A stretch of DNA of 64,000 bases from Lucifuga dentata (GCA_014773175.1 VXCM01003404.1:88995-152994); one strand, 5' to 3'; shown: positions 34,096 through 46,522, numbered from the stretch's first letter. The notes: generated from the letters alone by a model not told the origin. Made by a program: numbers and translations.

Positions 34096-35798
34096 GTTTT
34101 GTTATGGCTGATGAATAGCGTAGCTTACTTAATGTTAGCTATGTGCACATAACCCTGTCAAATGAGTCCACACCCGAGTGTGTGTTCAGAAACGCCCAAG
34201 CAAATCCCACCAAATGTGAAAATGTGCCCAAGTCTCTTTCAATTGGGTTCAGATTTGGGCTGAAAATGTGCAATACATGAAATTCTGAAATCCTGAAATT
34301 TCTCAGAGCGTACAAAACAAATTGATGGCAACGTGATGACTCGCTATGATGGGTTGAAATTGAAACATCCTTATTCAGTCTGTCACAAAAGAAAGCAAAA
34401 ATGCGTTCCAGATTTTCAATAACATTAAAAGGAGAAAAAAAAAGTGCAAAAACAGCAACTCCATTACTGAAACAACAGTCAGAATAATTTGCCGCTTCAG
34501 CGTTTTCAGCTGAATTCACAACGTGTGAAATTGCATCGAGTCTGAACCTCGTTTGTATTGTAACGTGCCTGCAACAAGAATAGTACCAGCATTTTTTTAA
34601 ATTTAATTTAATTTTTTTTTTGTGCAGTCCCAAACATTTGAAGACTTGGAAATAATGAAATACTCTTCCAAATCCTCTCATTCCCTCTGTCTGGCTCCCA
34701 ATGTCTTTGCCGCTTTGATCAATAAGAAGAGATTTGCGTGTAATTACCGCNCCGCCCCACCACACACACACACACACACGTTCATATCATGCGATCAATA
34801 AGCAGAGTTTGATATGGATTGCACCAAATACAGGTGTTTAAAATGGTAACTTGCGCCCTCCTTCCTATTTCCCCTCCTGTAAAGATCGATAGAAGCGACA
34901 CATGGACGAATCCCCCTCCATCATCATCTAGTCGACCTCCTTCAGATCGATAGATTCAAAAATGAGCATCCACATCATCTCCATTATTTACCACATCAAC
35001 ATTATTCTCATTATATTTCCCCGAGACTTAAATACCCAAAAGACATCAGGAGAAAGAAAAGGATAAATGCTGCACTGATAACATCAAATCGTCTCATGTT
35101 GGAGATAAATAAAAGCAAGTTAAATGAAATCGATGGCAGAATCTTCTTTTGGAACGTCCTGCAGTGATGTCATTCTTATATCGGCTCTGCAAATATCAAT
35201 ATATTCATGTTTTAATCAAAACTTTTAGAGTGTTTTTGACTTTTCAAACTAGGAGACGGTTCATCTGAGCTGCGCTGAGCATTCGGGTCCATTGGCTTAG
35301 AGGAAGTAGCATTTAAGTAAAAGTCTGTCTGCGTTTCACCCAGGCATAGAGGCGGCATGCCGGCTCGGAGCATTGGCATTTAGAGAGGAGCGTGTAATGC
35401 AATTCCAGACGATGCAGTTTAAAGGGATGATGGAAAGATGACTGTAAGGGTCATTTTAAAACCGCTGACTGTTCGCTCTGGCGTGACGTTATGGCGTGTT
35501 CTTTCCAGGGGAAGAATCATGTGAAATAATACACAAAAATCTTTTGAATCCAGGGCAGTGCTCATGTTTCATATCACGCTTCGTGCCACGTGGTCCTGTG
35601 GATGAGCCGTGCTGTGGTCATATGACTCACTGTGGCACTGTGCGGCCTGTGTGTGTGTTTTCCACTTAAGCTGGCAGCCGATCACCCTGACAGCTTCTGG
35701 GTAATCAGCCCTTGCTGAGCTCACCAGACACTTTGCATTTTCCCGCCAGACAAATGGCGGCGGTTCCTCACTGAGTGCTGCAGGTTATAGCCAATGTT

Positions 35799-35802
<4 letters not shown>

Positions 35803-35833
<31 letters not shown>
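35803..35833. repeat. (CA)n microsatellite
   Basis: About 15 CA units in otherwise unique sequence. Confidence 0.93.
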
Positions 35834-35836
<3 letters not shown>

Positions 35837-35970
35837 CTCGTGGCTCGGCAGCCAGACATGCATGCAGCAGTGCATCCAATTGCCAGACAAATGTTGCAAA
35901 TGTGGAGCCAAAAGAGACAGACAAATAGTCACTGTGGGAGGTGGCTGTTCCACGGCTAGCAAAGTGGAGC

Positions 35971-36099
35971 GGCCACCGCGGTGCCACCGGAGCCCGGATA
36001 TCCATTTACAGGGTGTTTACTCGCTGTCAGGGGTNGGCCACCGCGGTGCCACCGGAGCCCGGATATCCATTTACAGGGTGTTTACTCGCTGTCAGGGGT
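35971..36099. repeat. False tandem duplication, 64 bp, around n at 36035
   Basis: GGCCACCGCGGTGCCACCGG to GTCAGGGGT on both sides. Confidence 0.85.
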
Positions 36100-36870
36100 C
36101 CTCCTGGATGATTTGATATCAGGACTGTAGCAGGCAAGCAGATAAACAATAGGCTAAGAGAGCGAAACCAACAAAATCAGAGATGAATAGAACTCACTTT
36201 TGTTGCTCAGTCATATTTTGTTGCTCAGAATCAGGCTGGAGACCTTTATTGAATTTCTTATAACTTCAGATTCAGAGTTAAATGCGCTGACTTTCTGACA
36301 CAATTCGAGCAAGCCACGTTTTCCCGTCAGACGAAATGCTTCAGGGCTGGTTTCAAAATGCGCCTGAACCAAGTTCTCAGCAGGCTCTGAGTGTTTTCAT
36401 ATTTTATGTACAAGAGAAGGCAACTAAAGGTGAAAGCACTCCAGGGTTCAACATAACTGTTCTTAACCAACGAGGTGTTTTTGGTCAGAAACAGCACGGA
36501 GAAAGTTACAAGAGTTCAAATGAAGAAGAATTGTGCAGGTCTGCATTTCTCTCCGACTTGATCTAAACCCTTGAGAAAGTGAGATAATCTGTGAAAGTGA
36601 GAGAATTTGCTAACAAGAGATACAGAAGTGAATTGGAGGGACATAGAGTAAAAAAAAAAAAAAAAAAANAAAAAAAAAAAAAAAAATCAGCTTCTGCAGC
36701 CAAACAGCTAGCTGGCAAAAGAAAGCCTGGTCCTACTTTTTAACATCTCTGGAATATGGCAGCTTTATTTATTTAATTTGCCTAATGGACACCAGTTGTG
36801 AAATATGTTGAACACCTGTTGCACAATTTGCTCAGAGAATGAAATATCTATATCTATGGACTGATCATGT

Positions 36871-37288
36871 TTAAAGGACCCTATCACCCATTTTGCATGT
36901 TTGAGCCTAATACATTAAATTTTCATACACATAACATCACTGACAATCATTTTCCAAAGCATACAACTGGAACAGTGAATTAAAAATGTTTTTCCTACCT
37001 TCCAGACTGCCATTGGTTTTAGTTCATTCTGGTACGCTCTTAAAATCAACTTGTTGATACTTAAATGTTCTTGAGATAGAAAATCCATCATCGCCAACAA
37101 GATGTGTATTCAGGTTTGTTTTTGGAAGATATGTAATTTTAGTGTTTAAGCACAATAAAAAGTGTGGAGTGAATGTATGTCTCCACCAGGGAATATAGTC
37201 CCAAAAGAAGACCTGTGTTTATCAACAAATTTAAACGATCGTAACTTCATAAGGCTGTGTAACTATTAGAAACATCAGTTTTTAACCT
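36871..37288 (-). mobile_element. TTAA foldback element (family M), truncated on the right
   Basis: TTAAAGGACCCTATCACCC through to CTTCATAAGGCTGTGTAACT and TTTTTAACC; the other arm is missing, with a break point similar to that of the copy at 7534-7955. Confidence 0.78.
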
Positions 37289-37368
37289 TTAACTGAATGC
37301 AGGTGACAGGGTACAGGAAATTGTAATGTACTGTCAAATGGACTAATATAATATACTACTGGTTAAGT

Positions 37369-38321
37369 TTTAACTAGAGGGGGCTTGGGAGTATGCCCAA
37401 CCAGTCTACATGTGTTTTGTGGACCTGGAAAAGGCCTACGACTGTGTCCCCTGAAGTGTCCTGTGGGGGGTACTGTGGGAGTATGGAGTACCGGGTTCGT
37501 TGACATGGGCTATCCGGTCCCTGTACAACCAAAGCCAGAGCTGTGTCCGCATCCTCGGCACTAAATCAGACCTGTTTCCAGTGGGCGTTAGACTCTGCCA
37601 GGGCTGCCCCTTGTCACCAATCCTGTTTGTGATTTTCATGGACAGGATTTCAAGGTGCAGTCAGGGATTGAAGGGTGTCCAGTTTGGAGACCTCAGAATA
37701 GCATCTCTGCTTTTTGCAGATGATGTGGTTCTTCTGGCTTCATCAGATAGTGACCTTCAACACGCACTGAGCAGGTTTGAGGCCGAGTGTGAAGCGACTG
37801 GGATGAGAATCAGCACCTCCAAGTCTGAGACCATGGTGCTCTGTCGGAAAAATCTTGAATCTCTATGTTACTATCCTCACCTATGGTCGTGAACTTTGGG
37901 TAATGACTGAAAGGACAAGATCGCGGATACAAGCAGTGGAAATGAGGTTCCTCTGTAGGGTATCTGGGCTCACTCTCAGGGACAGGGTGAGAAGCTTGGA
38001 CATCCAGGAAAGACTCAGAGTAGAGCCGCTGCTCCTCCGCATTGAAAGGAGTCAGCTGAGGTGGTTCGGGCACCTAATAAGGATGACCCCTGGTCGCCTC
38101 CCTAGATCTTCCAGGCGCGTCCAACTGGGAAGAGGCCCTGGGGAAGACCCAGGACACACTGGAGGGATTACATCTCCCGGCTGGCCTGGGAACGCCTCGG
38201 AGTCCTCCAGGAGGAGTTAGAGGGCCAGGGACAGGGAAGTGTGGGCCGGTCTGCTTAGTCTGCTGCCACCGCGACCCAGACCCGGATAAGTGGAGGATAA
38301 TGGATGGATGGAATGGATGGA
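37369..38321 (+). mobile_element. 5'-truncated non-LTR retrotransposon, Rex3/RTE-like
   Basis: A 12-bp direct repeat TACTGGTTAAGT (37357-37368 and 38322-38333) flanks the insertion, as expected for target-primed integration. The 3' end is a GGATGGATGGAATGGATGG tail, like the GATG-type tails of fish Rex3 (RTE clade). The interior encodes reverse transcriptase remnants. No poly-A tail. The clade assignment rests on the tail and RT style, not on a search. Confidence 0.8.
37415..38275 (+). pseudogene. Reverse transcriptase pseudogene with stop, deletion and frameshift
   Basis: Shows FVDLEKAYDCVP followed by an in-frame TGA, then SLYNQSQSCVRILGTKSD, CQGCPLSPILFVIFMDRIS, the catalytic FADDVVLLASSDSDL and SKSETMVLCRKNL. 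After about 37855 the frame changes and a piece of the RT/connection region is missing. It resumes at TILTYGRELWVMTERTRSR, IQAVEMRFLCRVSGLTLRDR and LLRIERSQLRWFGHLIRMTP. The order and motifs are those of fish RTE/Rex-type polymerases. The stop, internal deletion and further frame changes after LPRSS make it non-functional. Confidence 0.85.
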
Positions 38322-38533
38322 TACTGGTTAAGTGTTATGGTTTGTTGACTATAAGAAAATGATAAAATAACACCATCTTTTTCCTATCAGCTCAGGCTGA
38401 AGTATCTATGAGGTTGTGACTGAATGGCAAACTCAGCATTTGAGGCAGAATGGTCCTTTAGCTAATGAGCCAACATATGTTACACTCTTCTTTCAGCAGA
38501 CAGAACCCTTGTCTGTTTGACTGATAGAGCAAC

Positions 38534-38560
38534 GCACACACACACACACACACACACACA
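38534..38560. repeat. (CA)n microsatellite
   Basis: About 13 CA units. Confidence 0.93.
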
Positions 38561-38990
38561 TACATCCCAGGTTGGATTTGTGCTTTAGAGGTGATGAAGC
38601 GGCAGCATATGCCGCCGCAGACACCGTGACCTGCGCTGACTGATTAGGACTGGAAACAAAAGCAGAGCCGAGGAGCTCATTAGCACCTCTGAAAGTCTTT
38701 ATCCTCCACGACAACAACAGCAGCAGATCCTTTAAACTGTCAGCACCCCACAACCATTTACACTCATCCAGGTCACTCCTCTGGATATACAGAGATAATT
38801 CCCATTATTTCAGGTCGTTCATGCCACCGTTTCCCAAATCTTAAATAAAAGACAAAGGGACTTATTGTGTAAAGCTGCCAGAAAGTTTTTGGCCCATGAT
38901 TTACATATTTATAAGCTTTTCTACCTGCAAAATAATCAGAAGTGTGAGTTCTATTAAGTTTTACTCTCCTCTCACCCAGTTTCTATTTTT

Positions 38991-39421
38991 AGGGCTGGAA
39001 AAATTAACACATTAATTTTTGCGATTAATGTGAACTGTTTAATGTGTTAAAAACAATTAACGTTATTATGCAGCATCCATTTTTCCACTTCCTGAGGCTA
39101 TGCTCATGTTTTTTTTCACCCTGCTTCCTGTGGCTAATGTTATATGCTCACGTTAATTATGAAGAAGGAAAAAGTTAAAACTTTTAGATGGAAAATTCTA
39201 CTTTAAAAAGTTACTGGATGCCTTTTTAGGAAAAACAAAAGTAATATGCACATTTTGCAAAGCTGAATTTAATTATCATCAAAGTAATTAATTCATTTTG
39301 ATGCATCACCTGAGAGTGAAACACCATGTATCAGGACGCTCCTCCAGTCTACTTTACTACAGTGGTACTGGAGGTTATTAGCCAACATTACGTTACTTTA
39401 TCAAACATATGATAAAGTAAC

Positions 39422-39476
<55 letters not shown>

Positions 39477-40867
39477 AAAAGGCTTCAGCTAAATGGAAGA
39501 TAAAAACTGTTGCCCTGTTAACACAGCAGAAGATGTTTATCAAGCCTTTTTTGAAGGTATTTTAATTCAGACTGTACTTGCTCTAGTAGTATTTTTCTTG
39601 GAAATGAATAATCACAGGTTATAGTCTAAGTCACATATATCAAACTCAAGGCCCGTGGGCCACATACGGTCCACGATACAATTATATCTGGCCGGCGAGA
39701 TAATATCTAATTTCTATAATAACTGGCCTGCTGGTATATAGCGTGAACATTACGGATACTACAAATCCCAGAATGCACTGCAGCAGCCAGCAAGTCAATC
39801 AACACCTGAAGTGCCAGCTCCCCTCCCCTTGGTGCCATCCAGTCACTTTTAGTGAACTTTAAGCTAGCCCACAGAAGAAACGGCCAAAGGAAAGGTGGAC
39901 TCTGAAAACAGACTTTCAGCACAGGTGGAGTTAGAGAAGCTGTTTGCTGTCGTTAGAGATAAACCTATTAGCCTGTTAGCAGAGCTGATGTGGCCATAAT
40001 TAAAGAATTGTAATGGATCCTACAGGGGCTTATGGACAGAATTCACCGAAACATATGGTGGTGGGTGGTGTGCACATACGGTTAAGTTATGGGACTCCTG
40101 GTGTTATATTCTTCACGCTGATCATGGTAATGGTGATTCACTCCCTTTAAGAGGGCGTAGTGGTTGTCGGGGCAACCGCCACGCCATCAGGGATAAAGGC
40201 AGAAGTGGTGACAGGGTTTGACAGCTGCCAGTGTTTCTTGTATATGGAAAATAAATGGCCACAGAGGTGTGCAGCCAAAAAAACAGAAGTTTTTGTCCTT
40301 GTTTTTTCCAGCTCCTACAGAATACAACATAAGAAGTCATGATCACATTTAAAATATTATTCTCATTTTGCTTGTTGGTATTGCTAATGAAAAACAAAGA
40401 GTGGTTTTAGATTTCCCTTGAGAAAAATTACTTTTCTGGCTATTTTTGATACCTGTGATTAAACTTTTTCATAGGAAATGAGTCAGTGAAACTCTGCTGA
40501 TAGAGAGGAAGACATTAAAAAAAAATGAAGTTCATATTAGTGTATGAATAATTTATCGTAACACCTCTGATGAAAATGAGGCAAATTTAAGTCTGTTTTC
40601 CATAAAGGTTGACCCTGTTTGGCCCTCAACTTGGACCCAATTTTTAATTTTGGCCCCATCTGTGATTGAGTTTGACACCCCTGGTCTAAGTTTAAAAACA
40701 AAAAAATGCCATTAAACAAATATCTGAAGTATACTTCCTTTATATTGATTCTACATTCATTTGGTGATTCAATGTATAATGATGACAAGTTTACAAGTTT
40801 CTGCGATTAATCACTGAAAAGTGTATGATTAATCAGCTGATATTTTAAAAATCGATTCACAGCCCTA
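38991..40867 (+). mobile_element. hAT-type element with BED-finger remnant, host to a second insertion
   Basis: Ends AGGGCTGGAAAAATTAACAC and TCGATTCACAGCCCTA are the inverted ends of the AGGGCTG/CAGCCCT hAT elements common in fish, with near-identical 8-bp flanks CTATTTTT and CTATTTGT. About 39180-39330 reads FYFKKLLDAFLGKTKVICTF then CKAEFNYHQSN, a stop, and HHLRVKH. This is a BED zinc finger with its C-x2-C and H-x4-H ligands but an in-frame TAA. The rest of the transposase is lost. An (AAT)n tract is at 39425-39474. Confidence 0.78.
39632..40683. mobile_element. Second hAT-type element nested inside the first, with 8-bp target duplication
   Basis: Left end CACATATATCAAACTCAAGG (a decayed CAGGGGTGTCAAACTC-type end), right end GATTGAGTTTGACACCCCTG. 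The 8-bp GTCTAAGT occurs on both outer sides (39624-39631, 40684-40691), the hallmark of hAT insertion. 1,052 bp, non-coding. Confidence 0.85.
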
Positions 40868-41334
40868 CTATTTGTTTTCCTGCCATGTGAAGTTACAGGA
40901 TAAGTTTGTGAAAGGCCTTCTTTGTTTCATGTCCTGTCTAGCACAGCCATCAGTCAGGGTGTCTGAATGCCCCTGAGCCATTGTGTCCCTGGTTATAACA
41001 CCACTGGTTATATTATATCCAGCGTGGCTCAGTCTGTGAACCTGCGAGGTGTCTGGGTGGAGAAAGTGGAGCTGCTCCACTGGGAATAATATCACAGACA
41101 GTGAGCATGCCTGTGAAACTAGTTAACAGGATTTCAAAGACTTTAGTTTTGCTCCAGAGCAACTGTAGATTTTATTTATTTATGATGTCATAACTGTCTT
41201 AAGATAATGTTATCCTCCAAATGATAAATGAAGTGTTTTCTGTTCTGTTTAGCAAGAGCAAACTAAACTGATTATTCTTGATTATCTAAATTAAATGGGA
41301 CATATTATGCTTTAAGTTATTTTTTCCCCTTATG

Positions 41335-41740
41335 TTAAAGGACCATACTGGCAATCATGCATGTTTGAGCCCAATGTATACAACCTGCATACATGTTATG
41401 TTGCTGGCAACCACTTCCCCAAACATAAAACCGTCTTTTAATTTTCCTGTTATTTTTTTCAAATCCCCTACTCTTTCAAAATCAAATCTTCAGGTCATAC
41501 ACCCACCTTAAAATTCAATGTTGTGCCTTCTAACATTTGCATGATTATAGAAGGCACAGTCATTTTAATGTCTTGGTGAAGGCCATTTTCTCCTGGGACT
41601 ATATTCCTGGCGGAGGAACACATTGTCTTTCGTGCAGCACCATGTTGGATTAACTAAATAAAGTTACTTTGGTTACTTTGAAAAAAAAAAAAAAAACCTA
41701 ATAGACATCATGTTGTATCATGCTTGTATCTAAAACTGCT
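41335..41740 (+). mobile_element. TTAA foldback element, right arm missing
   Basis: TTAAAGGACCATACTGGCAA, then CCACCTTAAAATTCAATGTT, CTCCTGGGACTATATT and TTGGATTAACTAAATAAAGT; stops after a poly-A and CCTAATAGACATCATGTTG. Belongs to the subfamily of 15520 and 42478. Confidence 0.72.
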
Positions 41741-42477
41741 TGTTTTCACTCAGTGTGCACAGCAGTGCCATGGCAAGGGAGAGGTTTAAGGTTTTAAAAT
41801 GAAAATAAGAGCATGGAAACCTTTATAATATCTCCCGTTTAAGAAGTAAAAATTATGCCACTATTCTAACAATGAAAAAACTGACATACTGTAAATAACA
41901 CTAACACTTTTGTAACTTTTTTTTTTTTTTTTTTTTTTTTTTGTTAAATAGGTGTGCTCCATTGCACCAGCGTTCTGTCTCTCAGTCTAAAATGGGCTGC
42001 ACACCGTCTCCACTGAGCCCCTGGTTCAAGCGACAAGGCTGCCAGCATGTTTTAATGAGCCTGAGTCCCACAATGACGCTAAATATACCTGGTTTGGGTC
42101 CTGGGCAGAATATTTTAAGAATTCCCACAGCACATAATTCACACTGTAACAGTCAAATATTCACTCGCAGCTTGCTGAGGAAGTCACTAAGGTGTTTTGC
42201 GCCCGTAAATTTGAAATTTCACATTATTTTTACCCATTGGTAGTAATTTACCCACCATATGACACTGAAAACACCCACGAGGAGACTGTATCACTCTGAA
42301 CAAGACAGCAGAAAACTGAAGAGAAACATTAAAAGGAAATATGCTGGATTTGGTTTCACATGAAAGTAAAACACCAACTTTTATTAGCTGTAGCACCACG
42401 TCTTGTACTGTCCATTTTGCATTAAAAATTTCAATTCACGTCTCATATCACCTCAGGACATCATGTGTTAAAGAACC

Positions 42478-43064
42478 ATCATGCATGTTTGAACCCATAT
42501 GTACAACCCGTATACATGTTCTGTGACAACCATTTCTAATACATAAAATGATATTTTAGTTTTCCTGTTGTTTTTCAAATCTCCTAATCTTTCAAATTGA
42601 AATGCACAGGTGATACATCCACCTTAAAATTCAATGTTTCATCTTCTAACATTTATGCATGATTGTAGAAGGGACAGTCGCTTTAATTTCTCGGTTTCTC
42701 CTGGGACTATATTTCCTGGCAGAGAAATAGATTGTCTTCTGTGCAGCTCCGCGTTGGATCACTTAAATAATATTACTTTGACAAAAAAAAAAAAAAAAAA
42801 AAAAAACCAAAAAAAAAAAACCTAATAGTCGTGCTGTTTGCTGTGATGTATTATATATCTCCAGTGTGTTTCAATCTCTACAAGTTGATTTTTATAGCTT
42901 ACTGGAATGAACTAAAGCTAATGGCACTCTGGAAGGTAGGAAAAACAATTCAGAAATTCAATTCAGAAATTTACCATTAAAATATATTTTGGAAAATGGC
43001 TGTCAGTAATGTAATGTGTATATATTTGGCTCAAACATGCAAAATTGCCTGTATGGTCCTTTAA
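42478..43064 (+). mobile_element. TTAA foldback element, complete copy
   Basis: Left TTAAAGAACCATCATGCATG, right GCCTGTATGGTCCTTTAA. The interior matches 47620-48204 block for block, with two poly-A runs in the middle (42781-42820). Confidence 0.82.
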
Positions 43065-43826
43065 GGAATTATCCCCAACATTTGCATTTTATGTAGATAC
43101 ACAGGATAAATTAAGTCTCAATTTTATAGATCAAATCTTAGGGATCGTCACTGAAATACAACCCACTTCTAGCAATTTAAATAATTTCACAATTATTGAC
43201 ACTGTATTTTACAAATTACTGAAATGACAAATGATCTCCACAAATGAAAAATCACATAAGGTCCCTGGGTAAAACTTGTCCTATTAATCCCAAAAAGACA
43301 ATACTAATAAACCACTGAAAACACTACAAAACTGAATTTACCTTGGCTTCTAAAAATATTTCTATACTCACAGTTTAATTACTGCGCTCAGTGTCGGTAT
43401 GTCTCGTTGCCAAGACAAATGTCTGTACATGATTTGTTGCTGATTAAACGTTGGCCTTTCTGTTCCTCCAGACTGCGCACGACAAGGCAAATGAATACAA
43501 GATGCAGAACGTTCAACAGAAACAAAACTAATGTTTCAGAGGTAATTGAACAATAAATCCTAACAGCTTTAGGCACTACGAAACACCCAGCATATTCCCT
43601 TGGCAGACTTGTGTGCTTTGCTGAAGCATTTGTCCATTTGTCAATTGGAAACGAGTCAAACAAAGTGGATGGACTATAAAACCTGATGGAGATGCTCCTA
43701 ACTCAATTATAAACCAGTCAAATCAAGTTAGAAAGCCAGCAGCTGAGAGATGAAGAAGATGTTTTCTTGAGCTCTTCCTTCTTTCATGTTGCTGCCATTT
43801 TAAAAGGAAGCCTTACAGCAGGGATA

Positions 43827-44250
43827 CTCAAATAATTTTGGCCAAGGCAATTTTGCAAAATGAAGGGGAGTCACGGGGCCGGTGGGAAAAAAAAGCCCTA
43901 ATTAGTTCCTCCACCTTGAAGCTGCAGGTTAAATTTGTTTATTACTAGTAGATAGTGCAGTGCCCTTTCAAAACATACCTGTTCAGAATGGGCCGGACTA
44001 TATGGTGCCCATCATAAGAGCCATGGAGCGGAGCATGTGCTGCCATGTCCAGAGCGCATCCTGCCACTGCCCCAGAGCGTATCCTGCCACGCGGACTACT
44101 TTTTACCAGCACAGCTCAATTCGAGACCTGCTCATGCAAACAACGTCACATGCAACACCACGTCCTTGGGTCCTGAGCAATAAACCTGCTGAATTTCAAC
44201 TTCATACAGTTGTTCTAGAGATGTTGGTGCCACAGACAGAGAAACTGTGA
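43827..44250 (-). repeat. Mixed transposon remnants
   Basis: 43827-43890 (CAGGGATACTCAAATAATTT, then TGGCCAAGG and CACGGGGCCGG) looks like a hAT-type end. 43985-44250 is an inverted copy of the TTAA-element left part at 9590-9810 (TGGTGCCACAGACAGAG, GCAATAAACCTGCTGAATTT, GGACTACTTTTTACCAGCAC). Confidence 0.5.
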
Positions 44251-46376
44251 TTATAAGACGCCACAGAAGAAAGCAACACAGGTCATGAAATCTTGGTCTT
44301 GCAAAAACTTGAGAACAAAGATGATCTTTTCTGTTCTTGTGCTACCGGCAGGAAAAGCCAAATAAACGTTAGCATGTTTTGTCTCATAGCAGCACTTGAT
44401 GTTAGCAGCTTTGCAAACCACAATTGTTGTTTGGCAGATTAAACACAGCAGTTTAGGATTAGCACAAGATGCTAATATAAATGTGTCGTCCTCAGTCCAT
44501 TTTTTGATGAATCTGCTGTTGTTTTCGTGGACAAAACTTGTTGGTCGCACAGACAACAAACGTGCATCCAAAACAGTCATTTCCCACATGCTGTGTTCTC
44601 CATTTTATGAAAATAATGTCTATTATTTCACAAGTAAAACATTTTTTTTTCTAATTCCATAAATTTCTTAAACAGTATTTATTTACTCATATTTCATTTG
44701 GGATTTAAATGACTTTTGGGGGGCCACCATTATTGTGATGGAGGGCTGGACTTTGAGTATGCAGGTTCTAAACCGTCCCGTGATGCGTTCTGGAGTTAAA
44801 GGTACGCACTTGTTAATTAGATGTGTCAGCGAATCATTTTTAGACCATCTCGCTCTTTGTTGGTCCATCCCTCAAATTGAAATGAGAATTACAATGCAGG
44901 CAGATGAGTAATTAGTTTGATATGGATGGAATGCCCCAATCATTTAACAGAATCAAAGAGGGAGAAAGATGATGGATCGTGTGCGTTTATGTGTGTGTGA
45001 GGATGTGTGTGTGTGAGGAAGAGAAATGGAGACAGAGCATTTTAATTGCGTTACATTGTCCCTGAGCTGCAGGCTAAGTGCATTACCGCCATTGTGTCAT
45101 GAGTGCTGTTTTCACGTCGTGACTGCTGCGGAATGCATCGAGCGTTCTCTCTCTGGGCTCAGAGAAGATTCGAGGCTTGGCTCCAAACTCAATCAGCGGC
45201 AGATCATTTGTCTGTTTCTTCACGCTGTATACAGTTTACTTCCCCTCGCTACAAAAACAGGCCTTGAGCCGCACAATGGACTCCAGTGACAGCTGCAAAT
45301 TGTTTGATTCCCTGTGAGTGATCGCTGTTTCTAATGGACGATCAATAATATGTAACATTTGCAAAGCCAAGGATTCATTTTGTGCCGTCAGACTGGAGCC
45401 AGAAATCATTCAAAGTACTAAAAGCAGCTGCTTTGATCAACCAGGAGACAAATACTGGCTGCACTGGCACAAGCGTGCTGCTGAGGCAGAGCCCATCAAT
45501 CAATTCAAGGGATCTAATACAAACTGCATTCACTTAGAGGAAGGCAGACATGGTGGATGCCCTGAAAGTGGTCACAGGCTCAAAAATAATGTTTTGCTTT
45601 CTGCAGCGGAAATAACAGCTGATATCGAGATCATTTCCATGCCTGGTATTCAAAAATAAACTGGGGAAAATGAGATTTCAACAGATTATGTTTGCATGTT
45701 AACAAGCCAGAAGGCAATGCCAGTTTCCAGCAATGACTCAACGACTCCAGCAGTGCCTCAAAAACACACAGCTAGGTGTGTAGATGATGGATATAACATT
45801 ATGTGTAGATTTATTCATGAGACTGTTAGAATAGGTTCACGATCAAAGTGGAGAAAAGATCAAATCCTTTGGGTCTTACATATTGTGGAGACATTTTATT
45901 AACCCTGCACAGGTCATCACATGGAGCATCTATAACCAGTATTAAACTTCCTTGCATCAACTGGGAGAACTAAATACTGTGTCTGCTAGGAAGCCAAAAC
46001 ATAAATCTGTATTTGGCACTGGAGCACCTTAAAAACTGCTTCTGATTTCACTCAACAGTGTAAAAAAAGATGGCGACAGTCAAGGTGATCTGCAAGTTTG
46101 CATTACAAAGGTGAAAGAACAGCAGCAGCAGAGATAGTACATGAGGTTATTTAATGTCAACCAAACCATCAGCTTCTCCTCAAAATGTTCGGCCATTTTT
46201 TTTTCCAGCTGCCTCTGATGATGACATTACTGCCCCCACAGTTTTTTGTAGGAATTGCATCTTGTGTCCACAGAGAGGAATTCTGGGCAAAGACCAAAGA
46301 CCTTCCCTTTCACACAACCAGCCTGTTACCTGTAAAAGCACAGCTGATACACACAGGTAGAATGTAGAAGAGAAGA

Positions 46377-46379
<3 letters not shown>

Positions 46380-46409
<30 letters not shown>
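46380..46409. repeat. (CA)n microsatellite forming a splice donor
   Basis: On the transcribed strand it is (GT)15, starting exactly at the first intron base after the 46410 exon border. Confidence 0.95.
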
Positions 46410-46411
<2 letters not shown>

Positions 46412-46522
46412 GATGCTCGTCATGCTTCCAGTCTCAGAGCCAAGCTTGCATCTCTCCAGTTGACTGGCAACAATCTGTCGTTCGGCTTCCAGCTCCCTGG
46501 TCAGACGTTCAAACTGCAACTC
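46410..46522 (-). CDS. ctnnd2: ctnnd2 exon encoding the N-terminal coiled coil
   Basis: This exon encodes 37 residues plus two bases. It contains [18 protein letters not shown] followed by [15 protein letters not shown], nearly identical to human delta-catenin residues of about 59-95 (from memory), the predicted coiled coil near the N-terminus. Delta-catenin is a neuronal p120-family protein that binds classical cadherin tails through ARM repeats and shapes dendrites and synapses. The acceptor is CCCTCAG before GAG (phase 0) and the donor is CAG/GTGTGT (phase 2). The polypyrimidine tract is a (CT)n microsatellite and the donor is the first unit of a (GT)n microsatellite, so both splice signals are built from simple repeats. 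The 113-nt length is well defined by both borders. Identification is by protein similarity I recognise. The choice between the a and b paralogues is not possible here. Confidence 0.95.

Larger units (their letters stand above)
11988..46409 (-). other. ctnnd2: ctnnd2 giant intron, 34.4 kb
   Basis: Largest intron in the window, between the coiled-coil exon and the GQKDIEEEL exon. It is mostly transposon-derived; elements are listed separately. Stretches without a named feature (for example 14.6-15.5, 16.5-17.5, 19.0-19.8, 21.9-23.7, 25.6-30.4, 31.3-33.3, 34.8-36.8 and 44.3-46.4 kb) hold only simple repeats and unique-looking sequence. Phase arithmetic says one short exon must also lie here. Confidence 0.8.

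Noticed and set aside
34139..34777. Long minus-strand open frame (212 codons) with SPNLNPIERDLG, recalling the SPDLNPIE motif of Tc1 transposases
   Set aside because: The rest of the frame has no DDE-transposase context, starts in a CA repeat and has no inverted ends around it. A one-motif match is not enough.
43388..43663. Minus-strand RSLEEQKGQRL as a candidate for the missing ctnnd2 exon
   Set aside because: A CAG acceptor precedes it, but there is no GT donor in the right phase and the similarity to the human segment is limited to EEQ.
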